Part shown: piece after piece, positions 48,220 to 56,525 of the stretch
How the letters are laid out: every line of letters begins with the position of its first letter
Position numbering within the stretch: the first letter of the stretch is position 1
From: SXNM01 sp964586155
Lineage (GTDB): Bacteria > Myxococcota_A > UBA9042
Direction of reading: 5' to 3'
DNA: 64,000 nucleotides
Assembly: GCA_964586155.1 (NCBI GenBank)
Contig: CAZPHC010000011.1
Location: forward strand, 62,001-126,000
Notes under the pieces: generated by a model
The model's database searches: none
What the model was told of the DNA's origin: nothing
What the model saw: only the letters and a program-made list of their open reading frames with translations
Program-made: the position numbers and the translations under genes

Positions 48220-49394
48220 CAACTCGACGCCATCAGCGCCCAGAGCGCGACCATGGTCGTGTGCAGGTAGCCGCCGTAGCGCACCTCGTAGACCGGATTT
48301 CCGGTCTTCTCGCGGATCAGCGACTCGGTGTGGAAGCCGATCGATCCATCCTCGCGTTGACCGTCGAGCAGCAGCTGCCGGGCGAAGAGGATCTGCGGAT
48401 CCGGCGCCTCGCCGAGCCAGATGCGGTTCAACAGCAGCTCGGCCGCAGAGTCGTGCAGCTTCTCGGTGGCGTGGATGTGCAGCAGCGTATAGGCCATCTT
48501 GCGGGCATAGGTTCGCTCGACCTCGCTGCGCGCCAGCAGCGGCCGCCGTCCGCGCCAGGTCAGGGCGAAGACCTCGTGCGTGAAGTCATAGGCGTTCTCC
48601 GGGTGCGCGACCAGGCTCTCGAACGAGCGCTGCGTGGCGATGGCGCCCAGCGGCTGCAGCGCGGCCAGCGATTCGCCCCCCGGCAAGCCCAAGGCTTCGA
48701 ACAAGAAGGCGAAGGCCATGCGCTGGTCGGTGCCGCGCGTCTGGATGTGGCCGCGCAGCCGCGGCAGGATGGTCGCGATCTCGGCCCGCCAGGCCTTGGT
48801 ATCCCAGCCGAGCTGCTCGGCGTAGAGACAGCCACGCAGGTAGCTCATCGAGTCCTCGTCGAGGCGCGCGTCGTCGGCCTGGGCGAGGTTGTGGAAGCCC
48901 GGACCCTTGGCGTAGCGCTCGAGCACCTCGATCCCGCGGGCGCGGGCCGCGTCGGCGACCTCGGGGGTCCGCGCCCAGGCGGCGAGCAGGCGCATCGCCG
49001 AGAGGTACTCGGTGAAGTGCTTGTGGCCCTTCATCTTGAGCTGATCGCGCAGACGCACGGGGTCCGGGTCGAGGTCGCGCAAGAACGGCCAGGCCCGGCG
49101 CACAGCGGCGTCGGTCGCGGCCGCTCGCGCCTCGTCGCGCACGTCAAAGCGCAGCGGTTCGCGCAGCAGCGCTGGCACCTCTGCGGCGGGCGCCTCTGCG
49201 GTGGGCACCTCTGCGGCGGGCGACTCGACCGCTGGGACGGGCGTCGGCGCGTCGGCCGGCCGCGGTCGCTCCACAGCCGGCGCGGACGGGGCGGCGACGG
49301 GCGACGACGGCGCACGGCCACACGCCGCGAACGCGAACGCGAACGCAGAGGCCAGGCCCAGCCAGCCGATCTCGCGCAGCCAGGACTTGTGCAT
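48219..49394 (-). CDS. Helical lipoprotein coupled to the caspase-like protease
   Basis: A 391-residue protein. GAGG lies 4 nt before the ATG. The lipoprotein signal ends FAAC (Cys25), followed by an Ala/Pro/Glu linker to about residue 80. The remainder is helical with paired-helix units (HKHFTEYLSAMRLLAAWART, DEDSMSYLRGCLYAEQLGWD) and ends in DGSIGFHTESL and YLHTTMVALWAL. This resembles an alpha/alpha-toroid, as in terpenoid cyclases or glycan-acting enzymes, but no catalytic motif can be named. It lies directly upstream of, and overlaps, the caspase-like gene. It could be that protein's partner or substrate; this is inferred. Confidence 0.82.
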   Translation of the reverse strand: MHKSWLREIGWLGLASAFAFAFAACGRAPSSPVAAPSAPAVERPRPADAPTPVPAVESPAAEVPTAEAPAAEVPALLREPLRFDVRDEARAAATDAAVRRAWPFLRDLDPDPVRLRDQLKMKGHKHFTEYLSAMRLLAAWARTPEVADAARARGIEVLERYAKGPGFHNLAQADDARLDEDSMSYLRGCLYAEQLGWDTKAWRAEIATILPRLRGHIQTRGTDQRMAFAFLFEALGLPGGESLAALQPLGAIATQRSFESLVAHPENAYDFTHEVFALTWRGRRPLLARSEVERTYARKMAYTLLHIHATEKLHDSAAELLLNRIWLGEAPDPQILFARQLLLDGQREDGSIGFHTESLIREKTGNPVYEVRYGGYLHTTMVALWALMASS

Positions 49395-49505
49395 CGGACC
49401 TCGCCGGCGGGCCGTGACGTCGCCAGCCGCGCTTGTCACGATAGCGCAAGCGCGCCATCGTCTGCACCCCCTCCCCATCTGCCCGCGCCCGGCGCCGGAG
49501 GCCGC

Positions 49506-50213
49506 TTGCTCGACGTCATCACCGCCGACCTGGTCGCCGACCTCGCGCCGCTGCGCTTTGGCCCGCCTGTCACCCACGTCTACAACCCCCTCGAGTACGC
49601 CGGCGCGGCCTGGGCGCGCTACCTGGCGCTCTACGGCGGCGGCAAGCGCGAGGTGCTGCTGGTCGGCATGAACCCGGGGCCCTTCGGCATGGGCCAGGTC
49701 GGCGTCCCCTTCGGCGAAGTCCACATGGTCCGTGACTGGCTCCGCATCGAGGCGCCGATCGGCAAGCCTGCGATCGAGCATCCGAAGCGGCCGATCCAGG
49801 GCTTCGACTGCCCCCGCAGCGAGGTCAGCGGTGCCCGCCTCTGGGGCTGGGCCAAGGACCGCTATGGCACGGCCGAAGCCTTCTTCGCCCGCTTCTTCGT
49901 CGCCAACTATTGCCCGCTGGTGTTCATGGAGGCGAGCGGCCGCAACTTCGTGCCCGAGAAGCTGCCCAAGGCGCAGCGCGATCCGCTCTTCGCCGCCTGC
50001 GACCGCGCCCTGCGGCGCACGATCCTGGCGCTGGAGCCGACGACCGTCGTCGGTGTCGGCAAGTTCGCCGAGGCCAAGGTCCGCGACGTCGCGGCCGACC
50101 TGCCCATCCGCATCGGCTCTGTGCCGCATCCGAGCCCGGCGAGCCCGATCGCCAACCGCGGCTGGGCGGGCCTGATGGACCAGGCCTTGACCGAGCTGCT
50201 CGGGCCCCTGTAG
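49506..50213 (+). CDS. SMUG1-type uracil-DNA glycosylase
   Basis: A 235-residue DNA repair enzyme that removes uracil and related damage. The active-site motif GMNPGPFGMGQVGVPFGEV is that of SMUG1 (Asn in GMNP), and the second motif is VPHPSPASPIANRGW with the catalytic His. FGPPVTHVYNPLEYA is also typical. No ATG fits: the frame runs on upstream without one, and a TTG at 49506 has GGAGG 4 nt before it and leaves the usual N-terminus, so I chose it. It is transcribed divergently from the lipoprotein at 49394. Confidence 0.9.
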   Translation: MLDVITADLVADLAPLRFGPPVTHVYNPLEYAGAAWARYLALYGGGKREVLLVGMNPGPFGMGQVGVPFGEVHMVRDWLRIEAPIGKPAIEHPKRPIQGFDCPRSEVSGARLWGWAKDRYGTAEAFFARFFVANYCPLVFMEASGRNFVPEKLPKAQRDPLFAACDRALRRTILALEPTTVVGVGKFAEAKVRDVAADLPIRIGSVPHPSPASPIANRGWAGLMDQALTELLGPL

Positions 50214-50300
50214 CAAGCGGCGCGGCGGGTTGACCGCCCCTCGCGATCGACGCAACGTTCGCGCTGCGCCGCGCAATTCGCCGCGCGGGGAGCCGTCACG

Positions 50301-51503
50301 ATGGGCCTTGCCGTCGCCATCAGCCTGCTGGGCATCGCCGCCGCGTGGCTCGCCGCGATGGTGCTCGGCCCCAAGCTGGTCAACCGCTTCGGTCGCATCG
50401 GCCCGCGCCGCCTCGACCCCCGAGCAGCCCTGCTCGGGCGCCCGCCCAAGGTCAGCGTCATCGTCGCCGCACGCGACGAACAGGCCGCGATCGCGGCCCG
50501 GATCGACAACCTCTTCGCCCAGGATCTGCCCGCCGGCGGCCTCGAGATCGTCATCATCTCGGACGGCTCGACCGACCGGACCTGCGAGATCGTGCGCGAG
50601 GCCCAGGCGCGCTGCCCGGCCGACCGGACGCTGGTGCTGATCGACCAGCAGCCCAACATCGGCAAGGAGGCCGCGCTCGGCGTCGCCATCCGCCAGGCCA
50701 GCGGCGACATCGTCGCGCTCAGCGACGCCACGACCGAGTTCCAGCCTGACGTCGTCTGCAAATTCGTCGACGCCCTGATGGCCGACGACGTCGGCGCTGC
50801 GTCGGGGCGCGTGGCCTACCGACCCAAGCCCGGCGGCGTCGCTGCGGCCTTCGACAGCTACCAGAAATTCGTCGTCGGCCAGCGCCTGGCCGGTCGTCGG
50901 CGCCAGATCCAGGTCTCGACCAGCGGCGCATGTTCGGCGATCTGGGCGGTCTGCCTGGCCCGCTACGAATCGAACCTCAACTCCGACCTGCAGCTGGCGG
51001 TGCTCGCGGCCGAAGACGGGCTCTGCACCGCCTACGTCGCCGACGCCATCGCCTGGGAGGAGAGCCGCGCCGACCTCGGTGAGGAGCTGCGCGGCCGCAC
51101 GCGGATCATCCGGCTCTGCCTGCTGTCGTTGCCGCGGCTGCTGCAGCGGCTGCGCGCCTGCGGTGAGCCGGCCGTGGCCTTGGCCCTGGTGACGATGAAG
51201 GCGACGCGCTGGCTGCTCTGGCTGCCGCTGACGCTCGGTGTGCTGGGCCTCGGGCTGCTGGCCGCCAGCGCGCCGGGCCCGGTTGGCCTCGCGGCCGTCG
51301 CGCTGATCGTCGCCGTGTCGCTCGGCGCCGCCCTCGCGTATCGACACCTGGTGCAGCCCTTGCCCCTGCCGGGCCGGATCTCCACCCTGCTCAGCGGCGC
51401 TGGCTACGCGGTGCTCGGCGTCGTCGCCAGCGCGTGGGCGTTGCGCCAGGTGCTGCAAGGCCAGACCTCGATGGGCTGGACGCCGGAGCGGCCCGTCGAT
51501 TGA
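50301..51503 (+). CDS. Membrane-bound family 2 glycosyltransferase
   Basis: A 400-residue polysaccharide synthase-like enzyme. The N-terminal helix (3-23) is followed by the GT-A domain: KVSVIVAARDEQAAI, IISDGSTDRT, a DxD-like position in ALSDATTEFQPD and a late DLQLAVLAAEDG with VADAIAWEE (acceptor-site region). Three or four C-terminal helices begin near residue 300. This is the layout of processive or lipid-linked glycosyltransferases such as PgaC-like and cellulose-synthase-like proteins. The polysaccharide deacetylase gene follows after 48 bp, a pairing typical of partly deacetylated exopolysaccharides. Confidence 0.9.
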   Translation: MGLAVAISLLGIAAAWLAAMVLGPKLVNRFGRIGPRRLDPRAALLGRPPKVSVIVAARDEQAAIAARIDNLFAQDLPAGGLEIVIISDGSTDRTCEIVREAQARCPADRTLVLIDQQPNIGKEAALGVAIRQASGDIVALSDATTEFQPDVVCKFVDALMADDVGAASGRVAYRPKPGGVAAAFDSYQKFVVGQRLAGRRRQIQVSTSGACSAIWAVCLARYESNLNSDLQLAVLAAEDGLCTAYVADAIAWEESRADLGEELRGRTRIIRLCLLSLPRLLQRLRACGEPAVALALVTMKATRWLLWLPLTLGVLGLGLLAASAPGPVGLAAVALIVAVSLGAALAYRHLVQPLPLPGRISTLLSGAGYAVLGVVASAWALRQVLQGQTSMGWTPERPVD

Positions 51504-51551
51504 CCCCGTGCGCCCGGCCCGTCCGGTGCGCCCGACCGCGTTGGAAGCTGC

Positions 51552-52568
51552 ATGTTCGCGACGTTGCTGATCGGATTGTTCGCCTTCGTCCTGCCGCCGG
51601 TGCTCATCGGCGGGTGGGTGCTGTGGAAGGTCCTCGATGAAATCCGGGGGCCTCGCGTCCCGATCTTGATGTACCACCGCTTCTTGGACGCAAAGAAGGT
51701 CGACAGCGGCGAGATCGTCGACCCCGAGCGCGTCTGGGTCGTGCTCGACCGCGAGCTCGACGACCACTGTCGGGCTCTGGCCGCCGCTGGCTACCAGAGC
51801 GTGAACTTCGACGAGCTGCTCGATGGCTTCGCTGGCCGGTCGAAGCTGCCCGAGAAGCCGGTCGTCCTCACCTTCGACGACGGATACAGCAGCTGCTGGG
51901 ACCTGGCGCACCCGGTGTTGCAGCGCCACGGCATGAAGGGCGTCTTCTACGTCGCCGTGGAGCCCGACGAGCACACCCGCGAGCTGGTGGCCGGCCTCGA
52001 CGGCTTCTTGAGCGACGAGCAGATGCGGGCCATGGCGGCGGCGGGCCATACCATCGCCTCGCATACGATGACGCACGGCCTGCTCTCGGAGATGAGCGAC
52101 GACGAGATCCGCTGGGAGCTGAGCGAGTCGAAGAAGCGGCTCGAGGCGGTGATCGGCGCGCCCGTCGAGCACTTCTGCATCCCGCGCGCCGGCGGCAACC
52201 GCAGGGTCGTGCGCCTGATCGGCGAGGCCGGCTACAAGACCAGCACGGGCGCCGACAAGGGCAGCGCCACGCCGCGCCGCGATCCGCTGCGCCTGCCGCG
52301 CATCGGCGTCGCCCGCGACACCACGGGCGCGCGCCTGGTGCAGCGCCTGCAGCCGCTGACGGCGGCCAAGGAGCGGGTGCTCGCCGACATCCGCCTGATC
52401 CCGACCCGGATCCTCGGGCCGCGTGCGGGCTACCAGCTGCGCCAGGTCCTCTACGGCGGTCCGATCCGCCGCGCGCTGCTGCAGGATCGCCTGGGCGCGG
52501 TGCTCGCCGTCGTCGCGCTGGTCTACGCCGGCCTGGGCGTCGCCTGGCTCGCCGCCGTCGCGGGCTGA
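51552..52568 (+). CDS. Membrane-anchored polysaccharide deacetylase (CE4)
   Basis: A 338-residue protein with an N-terminal transmembrane helix (about 4-27) and another at the C-terminus. The NodB-type domain begins at RVPILMYHRF. Metal and catalytic motifs are LTFDDGY (two Asp) and IASHTMTHG (two His); PRAGGNRRVV follows with the conserved Arg. It removes N-acetyl groups from a glycan such as PNAG or peptidoglycan outside the membrane. With the glycosyltransferase before it, it probably matures an exopolysaccharide. Confidence 0.92.
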   Translation: MFATLLIGLFAFVLPPVLIGGWVLWKVLDEIRGPRVPILMYHRFLDAKKVDSGEIVDPERVWVVLDRELDDHCRALAAAGYQSVNFDELLDGFAGRSKLPEKPVVLTFDDGYSSCWDLAHPVLQRHGMKGVFYVAVEPDEHTRELVAGLDGFLSDEQMRAMAAAGHTIASHTMTHGLLSEMSDDEIRWELSESKKRLEAVIGAPVEHFCIPRAGGNRRVVRLIGEAGYKTSTGADKGSATPRRDPLRLPRIGVARDTTGARLVQRLQPLTAAKERVLADIRLIPTRILGPRAGYQLRQVLYGGPIRRALLQDRLGAVLAVVALVYAGLGVAWLAAVAG

Positions 52569-52591
52569 GCGGGGCCCATCGGCGACAGCCG

Positions 52592-53797
52592 CTACCGAAC
52601 CTCACCGCGCAAAATCGCCACCGCCCGCTCGACCTGTCGCTCGATCGTCAGGTCGCTGACGCGGGCGAACGCCTTGGCCACGGTCTGTGTCGCGAGGTCG
52701 GAGTCGCCCAGCAGGCGTGTGCATGCGGCGCCAAAACGGGCCGCGAACGCGGCGTCGTCGCCGCTGCGGTCGACGAGGATGCCGCGGCCGTCGCCGCAGA
52801 GATCGGGCAGGCCGCCGACGTCGGACGCGACCACCGGCACCTGCATCGACATCGCCTCGATGACCGACGCCGGCACGCCCTCGGTCCGCGACGGCAGCAC
52901 GAACGCCCGCGCCGAGCGTAGGCGCGTCAACAGCGCCGGCCCGTGGGCGACCATGCCGTCCATGCGCACCCGATCGCGCAGCCCGAGCCGATCGATCCGC
53001 GCCTCGAGATCGGCGCGCAGGGGGCCGTCGCCGACGATGGCCAGGGTCGCAGGCCGCCCGTCCGGGCCCAGGATCGCGGGCATCGCGTCGAGCAGCCGGT
53101 CGAGCCCCTTCTCGTGCACGAGGCGGCACACGGTCACCAGATCGACGGCGAGCGCAGGGTCGGCCGCGGGGGGCGCGCGCAACGTCGCCTCGTCGATCAA
53201 CGTCGTCTCGAAGTCGTAGGCGCGCATGCCGAGCTCGTGGGCCCGGGCGAGCGCCTGACGACCGTACGCCAGCACCGGCACGTCGCGCGCCTGGGCCTGG
53301 CGGGCGAAGCGGCGCATGGTGCCCGTCTGGGCCCAGCTGGCGGCCCGGCGCATCAAGCCCCCGCTGCCGTGGCGCATCGACGCGTCGGTCTCGTAGTTGC
53401 CGCGCAAGGCCGCCACGAGCCGGGGCTTCGGCCGCCCGTCGAGTCTACTCATCGCGCGCATGCTGATGGGATGCCCGGTGTTGAGCCATAGATCGTCAAG
53501 TTCATCAATCCGCTGCAGCGCCCGATCCACCCCTGGCCACCAGCGCCAGGGCGTCGTCAGCAGCGAGCCGATGCGCGGGTAGAACGGCAGCTCGACGACC
53601 TCGACGCCCGGCAGATCGAGCGACAGCGTCGGCGCCTTGCTCGCCGGCTCCGGCTGCACGCGGCTGATCAGCACGATCCGGTCGTAGTGGCGGCCAAACG
53701 CCAGCAGGAAGCGGACGAACGCCTCGTCGGTGCCGAGCCGGCCGTCGCGGTCGCGGACCAGGATCTGGTCGTTCAGGAACCCCATCGCCGTCGTCAT
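52592..53797 (-). CDS. Family 4 (GT-B) glycosyltransferase
   Basis: A 401-residue retaining glycosyltransferase. The C-terminal half carries the GT4 signature: DLVTVCRLVHEKGLDRLLDA, then LAIVGDGPLRADLEARI and FVLPSRTEGVPASVIEAM (E-x7-E motif). It probably adds a sugar from a nucleotide donor during polysaccharide synthesis. The ATG at 53797 is preceded by GGGGGC; an ATG at 53785 is possible. It is convergent with the deacetylase gene (23 bp apart) and belongs to the same polysaccharide region. Confidence 0.92.
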   Translation of the reverse strand: MTTAMGFLNDQILVRDRDGRLGTDEAFVRFLLAFGRHYDRIVLISRVQPEPASKAPTLSLDLPGVEVVELPFYPRIGSLLTTPWRWWPGVDRALQRIDELDDLWLNTGHPISMRAMSRLDGRPKPRLVAALRGNYETDASMRHGSGGLMRRAASWAQTGTMRRFARQAQARDVPVLAYGRQALARAHELGMRAYDFETTLIDEATLRAPPAADPALAVDLVTVCRLVHEKGLDRLLDAMPAILGPDGRPATLAIVGDGPLRADLEARIDRLGLRDRVRMDGMVAHGPALLTRLRSARAFVLPSRTEGVPASVIEAMSMQVPVVASDVGGLPDLCGDGRGILVDRSGDDAAFAARFGAACTRLLGDSDLATQTVAKAFARVSDLTIERQVERAVAILRGEVR

Positions 53798-53950
53798 CGA
53801 GCCCCCAGCCGCGCCGGAGCCGCTCCTCGGGGCGACGCCCGGGTCCGGCACGGTCGGGCGCAGCCTGCCCCGCAGATGAACCTCGCCGCAACTTTTGGCC
53901 ACTGAGTACACCGATGGCCGGGTGTGGCCCGAGCCGCACGCGCCCGGCGA

Positions 53951-53979
53951 TTGACGCGATGGTGGGCTGCCGCTAGCTT
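53951..53979 (+). promoter_or_regulatory. Candidate promoter of the CotH/VTC/DUF4956 cluster
   Basis: TTGACG (53951-53956), exactly 17 nt and TAGCTT (53974-53979). It lies 46 bp before the ATG at 54026 and rules out a start at 53924. Confidence 0.55.
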
Positions 53980-54025
53980 CCGCCGCCGTTTCGCAGCAGC
54001 CTGCCTGGGAGTCTTTGCGACGATC

Positions 54026-55096
54026 ATGTCCGAACCTGCCGACAAGCGACGTCCGCCCATCCTTGCGACCGCCATCGGCCTTGCGCTCGCGATTGGCCTG
54101 ACCGCGCTCGCTGCGCCTTCGCAGCCGCTGTTCCGGGCCGGCAACATCGCGGTGTCGACGTCGTCCCTGCCGACCCTGTTCTTGATGCACCATCCGACCG
54201 AGCCCGGGCATGCGTACCTGGTGCAGCGGCGCGGCTCGACGATGCGCCGCGACGACAACAGCCAGGACGGCGCCAAGCGGACGCTGCTGACCTTCACCCA
54301 GGCCCCGGAGCAGCGCCCCAGCTACATCCTGCTCAACAACAAGCTCGGCACGGTCGCGCTGTTGCCGATCGAGTCGCTGGAGGACTGGAGCTACCCCTTC
54401 CTGCACGCGTTCATCGCGGCGCGGCACCCGGATTGGCCCCTGGCCGGGATGCGCCTGTGCCAGCTGCACGTCGACCGCCTCTACCGCGGCCTCTACGTCG
54501 AGCTGCAGCTCCCCCACGATCCGACCAAGAGCCAGGGTGGCGACGGCTCGCTGCGCAAGCTGCTGGATGTGCACGACTTCGGCACCGTCCGCCTGAACAC
54601 CCGCTTCGACGACGGCTCCGGCGCGCTGATGGCCCACCTCGTGCTCGGTCATTGGCCGGCGTCCGAGGCGGCGCCGTCGGAGATCCTGTTCTTGCAGCGC
54701 CTGCGCCTCGAAGCCGGCGAGGCCGGCTCGACCTACGTGCTCGACGCCGACGAGAAGACCGGAAAGGCGCGCTTGTCGCCGACTTGGTGGAGCCTCGGCG
54801 ACCTCTACAGCGCCGCGCATGGCCGCGACGCGGCCCGGGTCGAGGACGGCCGCTTCGTCGCCTGGGTCGTCCATCGCGATCCCGACGGACAGCCGCCCTC
54901 GCCGTCGTTCGATGACGCCACCCGCGCCGAGCTGCGTCGCGCCTGGCAGCGCTACCTGCCGGCGCTGGTCCAGGGCTTGGTGCTCGACGCCGAGGTCTCG
55001 GGCCGACCGGTCCCCGACGCCGAGACGCTGCAACGTCGCCTGCACGGCGCCTGGCTCGCCGGGCTCGATGCCCCCGTGGCGGAGGCGTCCAAGTGA
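54026..55096 (+). CDS. Membrane-anchored protein with weak CotH similarity
   Basis: A 356-residue protein with one N-terminal helix (ILATAIGLALAIGLTALAA) that anchors or exports it. The segment LCQLHVDRLYRGLYVELQLP looks like the CotH strand pair that reads x-x-L-N-G-x-Y-x-G-L-Y, but the CotH active-site N-P-D-N and W-D motifs are not visible, so it may be a degenerate relative. The upstream candidate promoter supports the ATG at 54026 although the ribosome site is weak. The stop overlaps the VTC-domain GTG (GTGA). It is the first gene of a four-gene overlapping operon. The function is unknown. Confidence 0.75.
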   Translation: MSEPADKRRPPILATAIGLALAIGLTALAAPSQPLFRAGNIAVSTSSLPTLFLMHHPTEPGHAYLVQRRGSTMRRDDNSQDGAKRTLLTFTQAPEQRPSYILLNNKLGTVALLPIESLEDWSYPFLHAFIAARHPDWPLAGMRLCQLHVDRLYRGLYVELQLPHDPTKSQGGDGSLRKLLDVHDFGTVRLNTRFDDGSGALMAHLVLGHWPASEAAPSEILFLQRLRLEAGEAGSTYVLDADEKTGKARLSPTWWSLGDLYSAAHGRDAARVEDGRFVAWVVHRDPDGQPPSPSFDDATRAELRRAWQRYLPALVQGLVLDAEVSGRPVPDAETLQRRLHGAWLAGLDAPVAEASK

Positions 55097-55824
55097 AGCT
55101 GCGCCCGCTGCGCCTCGAGCTCAAGTACGTCGTCCACCATCACGTCAAGGCGATGCTGATGGCGCGTTGGCAGCGCTACCTGATCCGCGCGCCCTTCACC
55201 AACGAGCACGCGACGACGCCGATCCTGAGCCAGTACTACGACTCGCCGACGCTGGCGTTCTACGAAGAGAAGGTCGACGGCATCGAGATGCGCAACAAGG
55301 TCCGCCTGCGCGTCTATGGCCACGACTACCGGGCCGGCCAGACGGCGTTCCTGGAGATCAAGCACCGGCAGGGCGACAAGGTGCGCAAGTACCGGCAGTT
55401 GGTGCAGGACTTCGGCCCGCAGCACCTGGATCCTGCGACCTGGGCGTTTGACGATCCTGCGATGCGCTCGGCGTTCCTGACCCTGCGCGAGCGCTACCGA
55501 CTGCGCGCGTCGGCGCAGGTCTACTACCAGCGCGAGGCGTGGGAAGGCGCGGCCGACCGCGACGTCCGCATCACCTGGGACTCCTGCCTGCTGGCGCTGC
55601 ACCCGGGCGAGGCGCTGACGCGCGAGCGCCTCTTCGATCCCAGCCGCCGGATGATGGCCGAGACCCTCACGGTCCTGGAGATCAAGGCCACCACGAGCTT
55701 GCCGGCTTGGGTCCACGAGGGTGTCGTCGCCGCCGAGTTGCGGCAGCAGACCGTTCCGAAATATGTCACCGCCGTCGAGGTCCTGGGCCTCGACAAGACC
55801 GCAGCGTCAGGGATCTACGCATGA
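55093..55824 (+). CDS. VTC-domain (polyphosphate polymerase-like) protein
   Basis: A 243-residue triphosphate-tunnel protein of the VTC type. Tunnel residues are visible in order: the ExK of LELKYVV, the RxR of NKVRLRVYG, FLEIKHR, KYRQLV and a second ExK in LEIKATTSLPAW. In yeast Vtc4 this fold makes polyphosphate from ATP; bacterial forms without an SPX domain and next to DUF4956 and CotH genes are common, but their product is not established. It starts with GTG overlapping the previous stop, and its own stop overlaps the DUF4956 start (ATGA). Confidence 0.9.
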   Translation: MKLRPLRLELKYVVHHHVKAMLMARWQRYLIRAPFTNEHATTPILSQYYDSPTLAFYEEKVDGIEMRNKVRLRVYGHDYRAGQTAFLEIKHRQGDKVRKYRQLVQDFGPQHLDPATWAFDDPAMRSAFLTLRERYRLRASAQVYYQREAWEGAADRDVRITWDSCLLALHPGEALTRERLFDPSRRMMAETLTVLEIKATTSLPAWVHEGVVAAELRQQTVPKYVTAVEVLGLDKTAASGIYA

Positions 55825-56525
55825 ACGCAGAGACATCCTACTTTCTCGACAAGCTGCTCCGCACCGCGGAGCCCGGCATCTTCTCGCTCGGGGACATGTT
55901 TCTCTCGATGACGACGGCGGCGCTGCTGGCCTATGTGCTGGCGACGGTCTACCGGCACACCCACCGCGGCACGAGCTACTCGCAGTCGTTCCTGGTCACG
56001 CTGTTCATGATGGCGGTGGCGACCTCCGTCGTGATGCTGATCATCGGCAGCAACATCGCGCGCGCCTTCAGCCTCGTCGGCGCGCTGTCGGTGATCCGCT
56101 TCCGCACGGCGGTCAAGGACTCGCGCGACACCGGCTACCTGTTCGCGGCGATGGTCGCGGGCATGGGTTGCGGCACGCAGTTCTACCTCGCGGCGATCAG
56201 CATGGTCGGCTTCATGTCGGCCCTGATGCTGGGCCTGTACCACGCCGATTTTGGCCTCAAGCGCAAGATGGAGAGCATCGTGCGCGTGACCTTCCGCAAG
56301 GCCGACGGCATGGAGGCCCGCATCGGCGCTCAGCTGGCCGAGGTCTTCGCCGATGCGCGCCTGGTGAACCGCGTGCTCGACCTGCAGCAGGACCACGAGA
56401 CCAACGTCTACGTCGTGCGGCCGCGTGGCAACGTCGCGCCGAGCGCGATCGAAGACCGCCTGCGCGGGCTCGACGGCGTCACCGAATTGGCCCTGTACCA
56501 GAGCGACCAGCATGCCCCGTTCTGA
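55821..56525 (+). CDS. DUF4956 membrane protein
   Basis: A 234-residue protein with about four transmembrane helices (residues 28-50, 58-78, 115-135 and 138-155). Its central motif GALSVIRFRTAVKDSRDTGY is the conserved DUF4956 core. A cytoplasmic C-terminal domain follows. DUF4956 proteins are found with VTC-domain and CotH proteins in many phyla, so they probably act with them; the biochemical role is unknown. ATGA couples it to the VTC gene, and it overlaps the CotH gene by 14 bp. Confidence 0.92.
   Translation: MNAETSYFLDKLLRTAEPGIFSLGDMFLSMTTAALLAYVLATVYRHTHRGTSYSQSFLVTLFMMAVATSVVMLIIGSNIARAFSLVGALSVIRFRTAVKDSRDTGYLFAAMVAGMGCGTQFYLAAISMVGFMSALMLGLYHADFGLKRKMESIVRVTFRKADGMEARIGAQLAEVFADARLVNRVLDLQQDHETNVYVVRPRGNVAPSAIEDRLRGLDGVTELALYQSDQHAPF

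Noticed and set aside
53924..54025. N-terminal extension of the first CotH-like gene
   Set aside because: A good promoter candidate (53951-53979) lies inside it and the extra residues are only Arg/Ala-rich.
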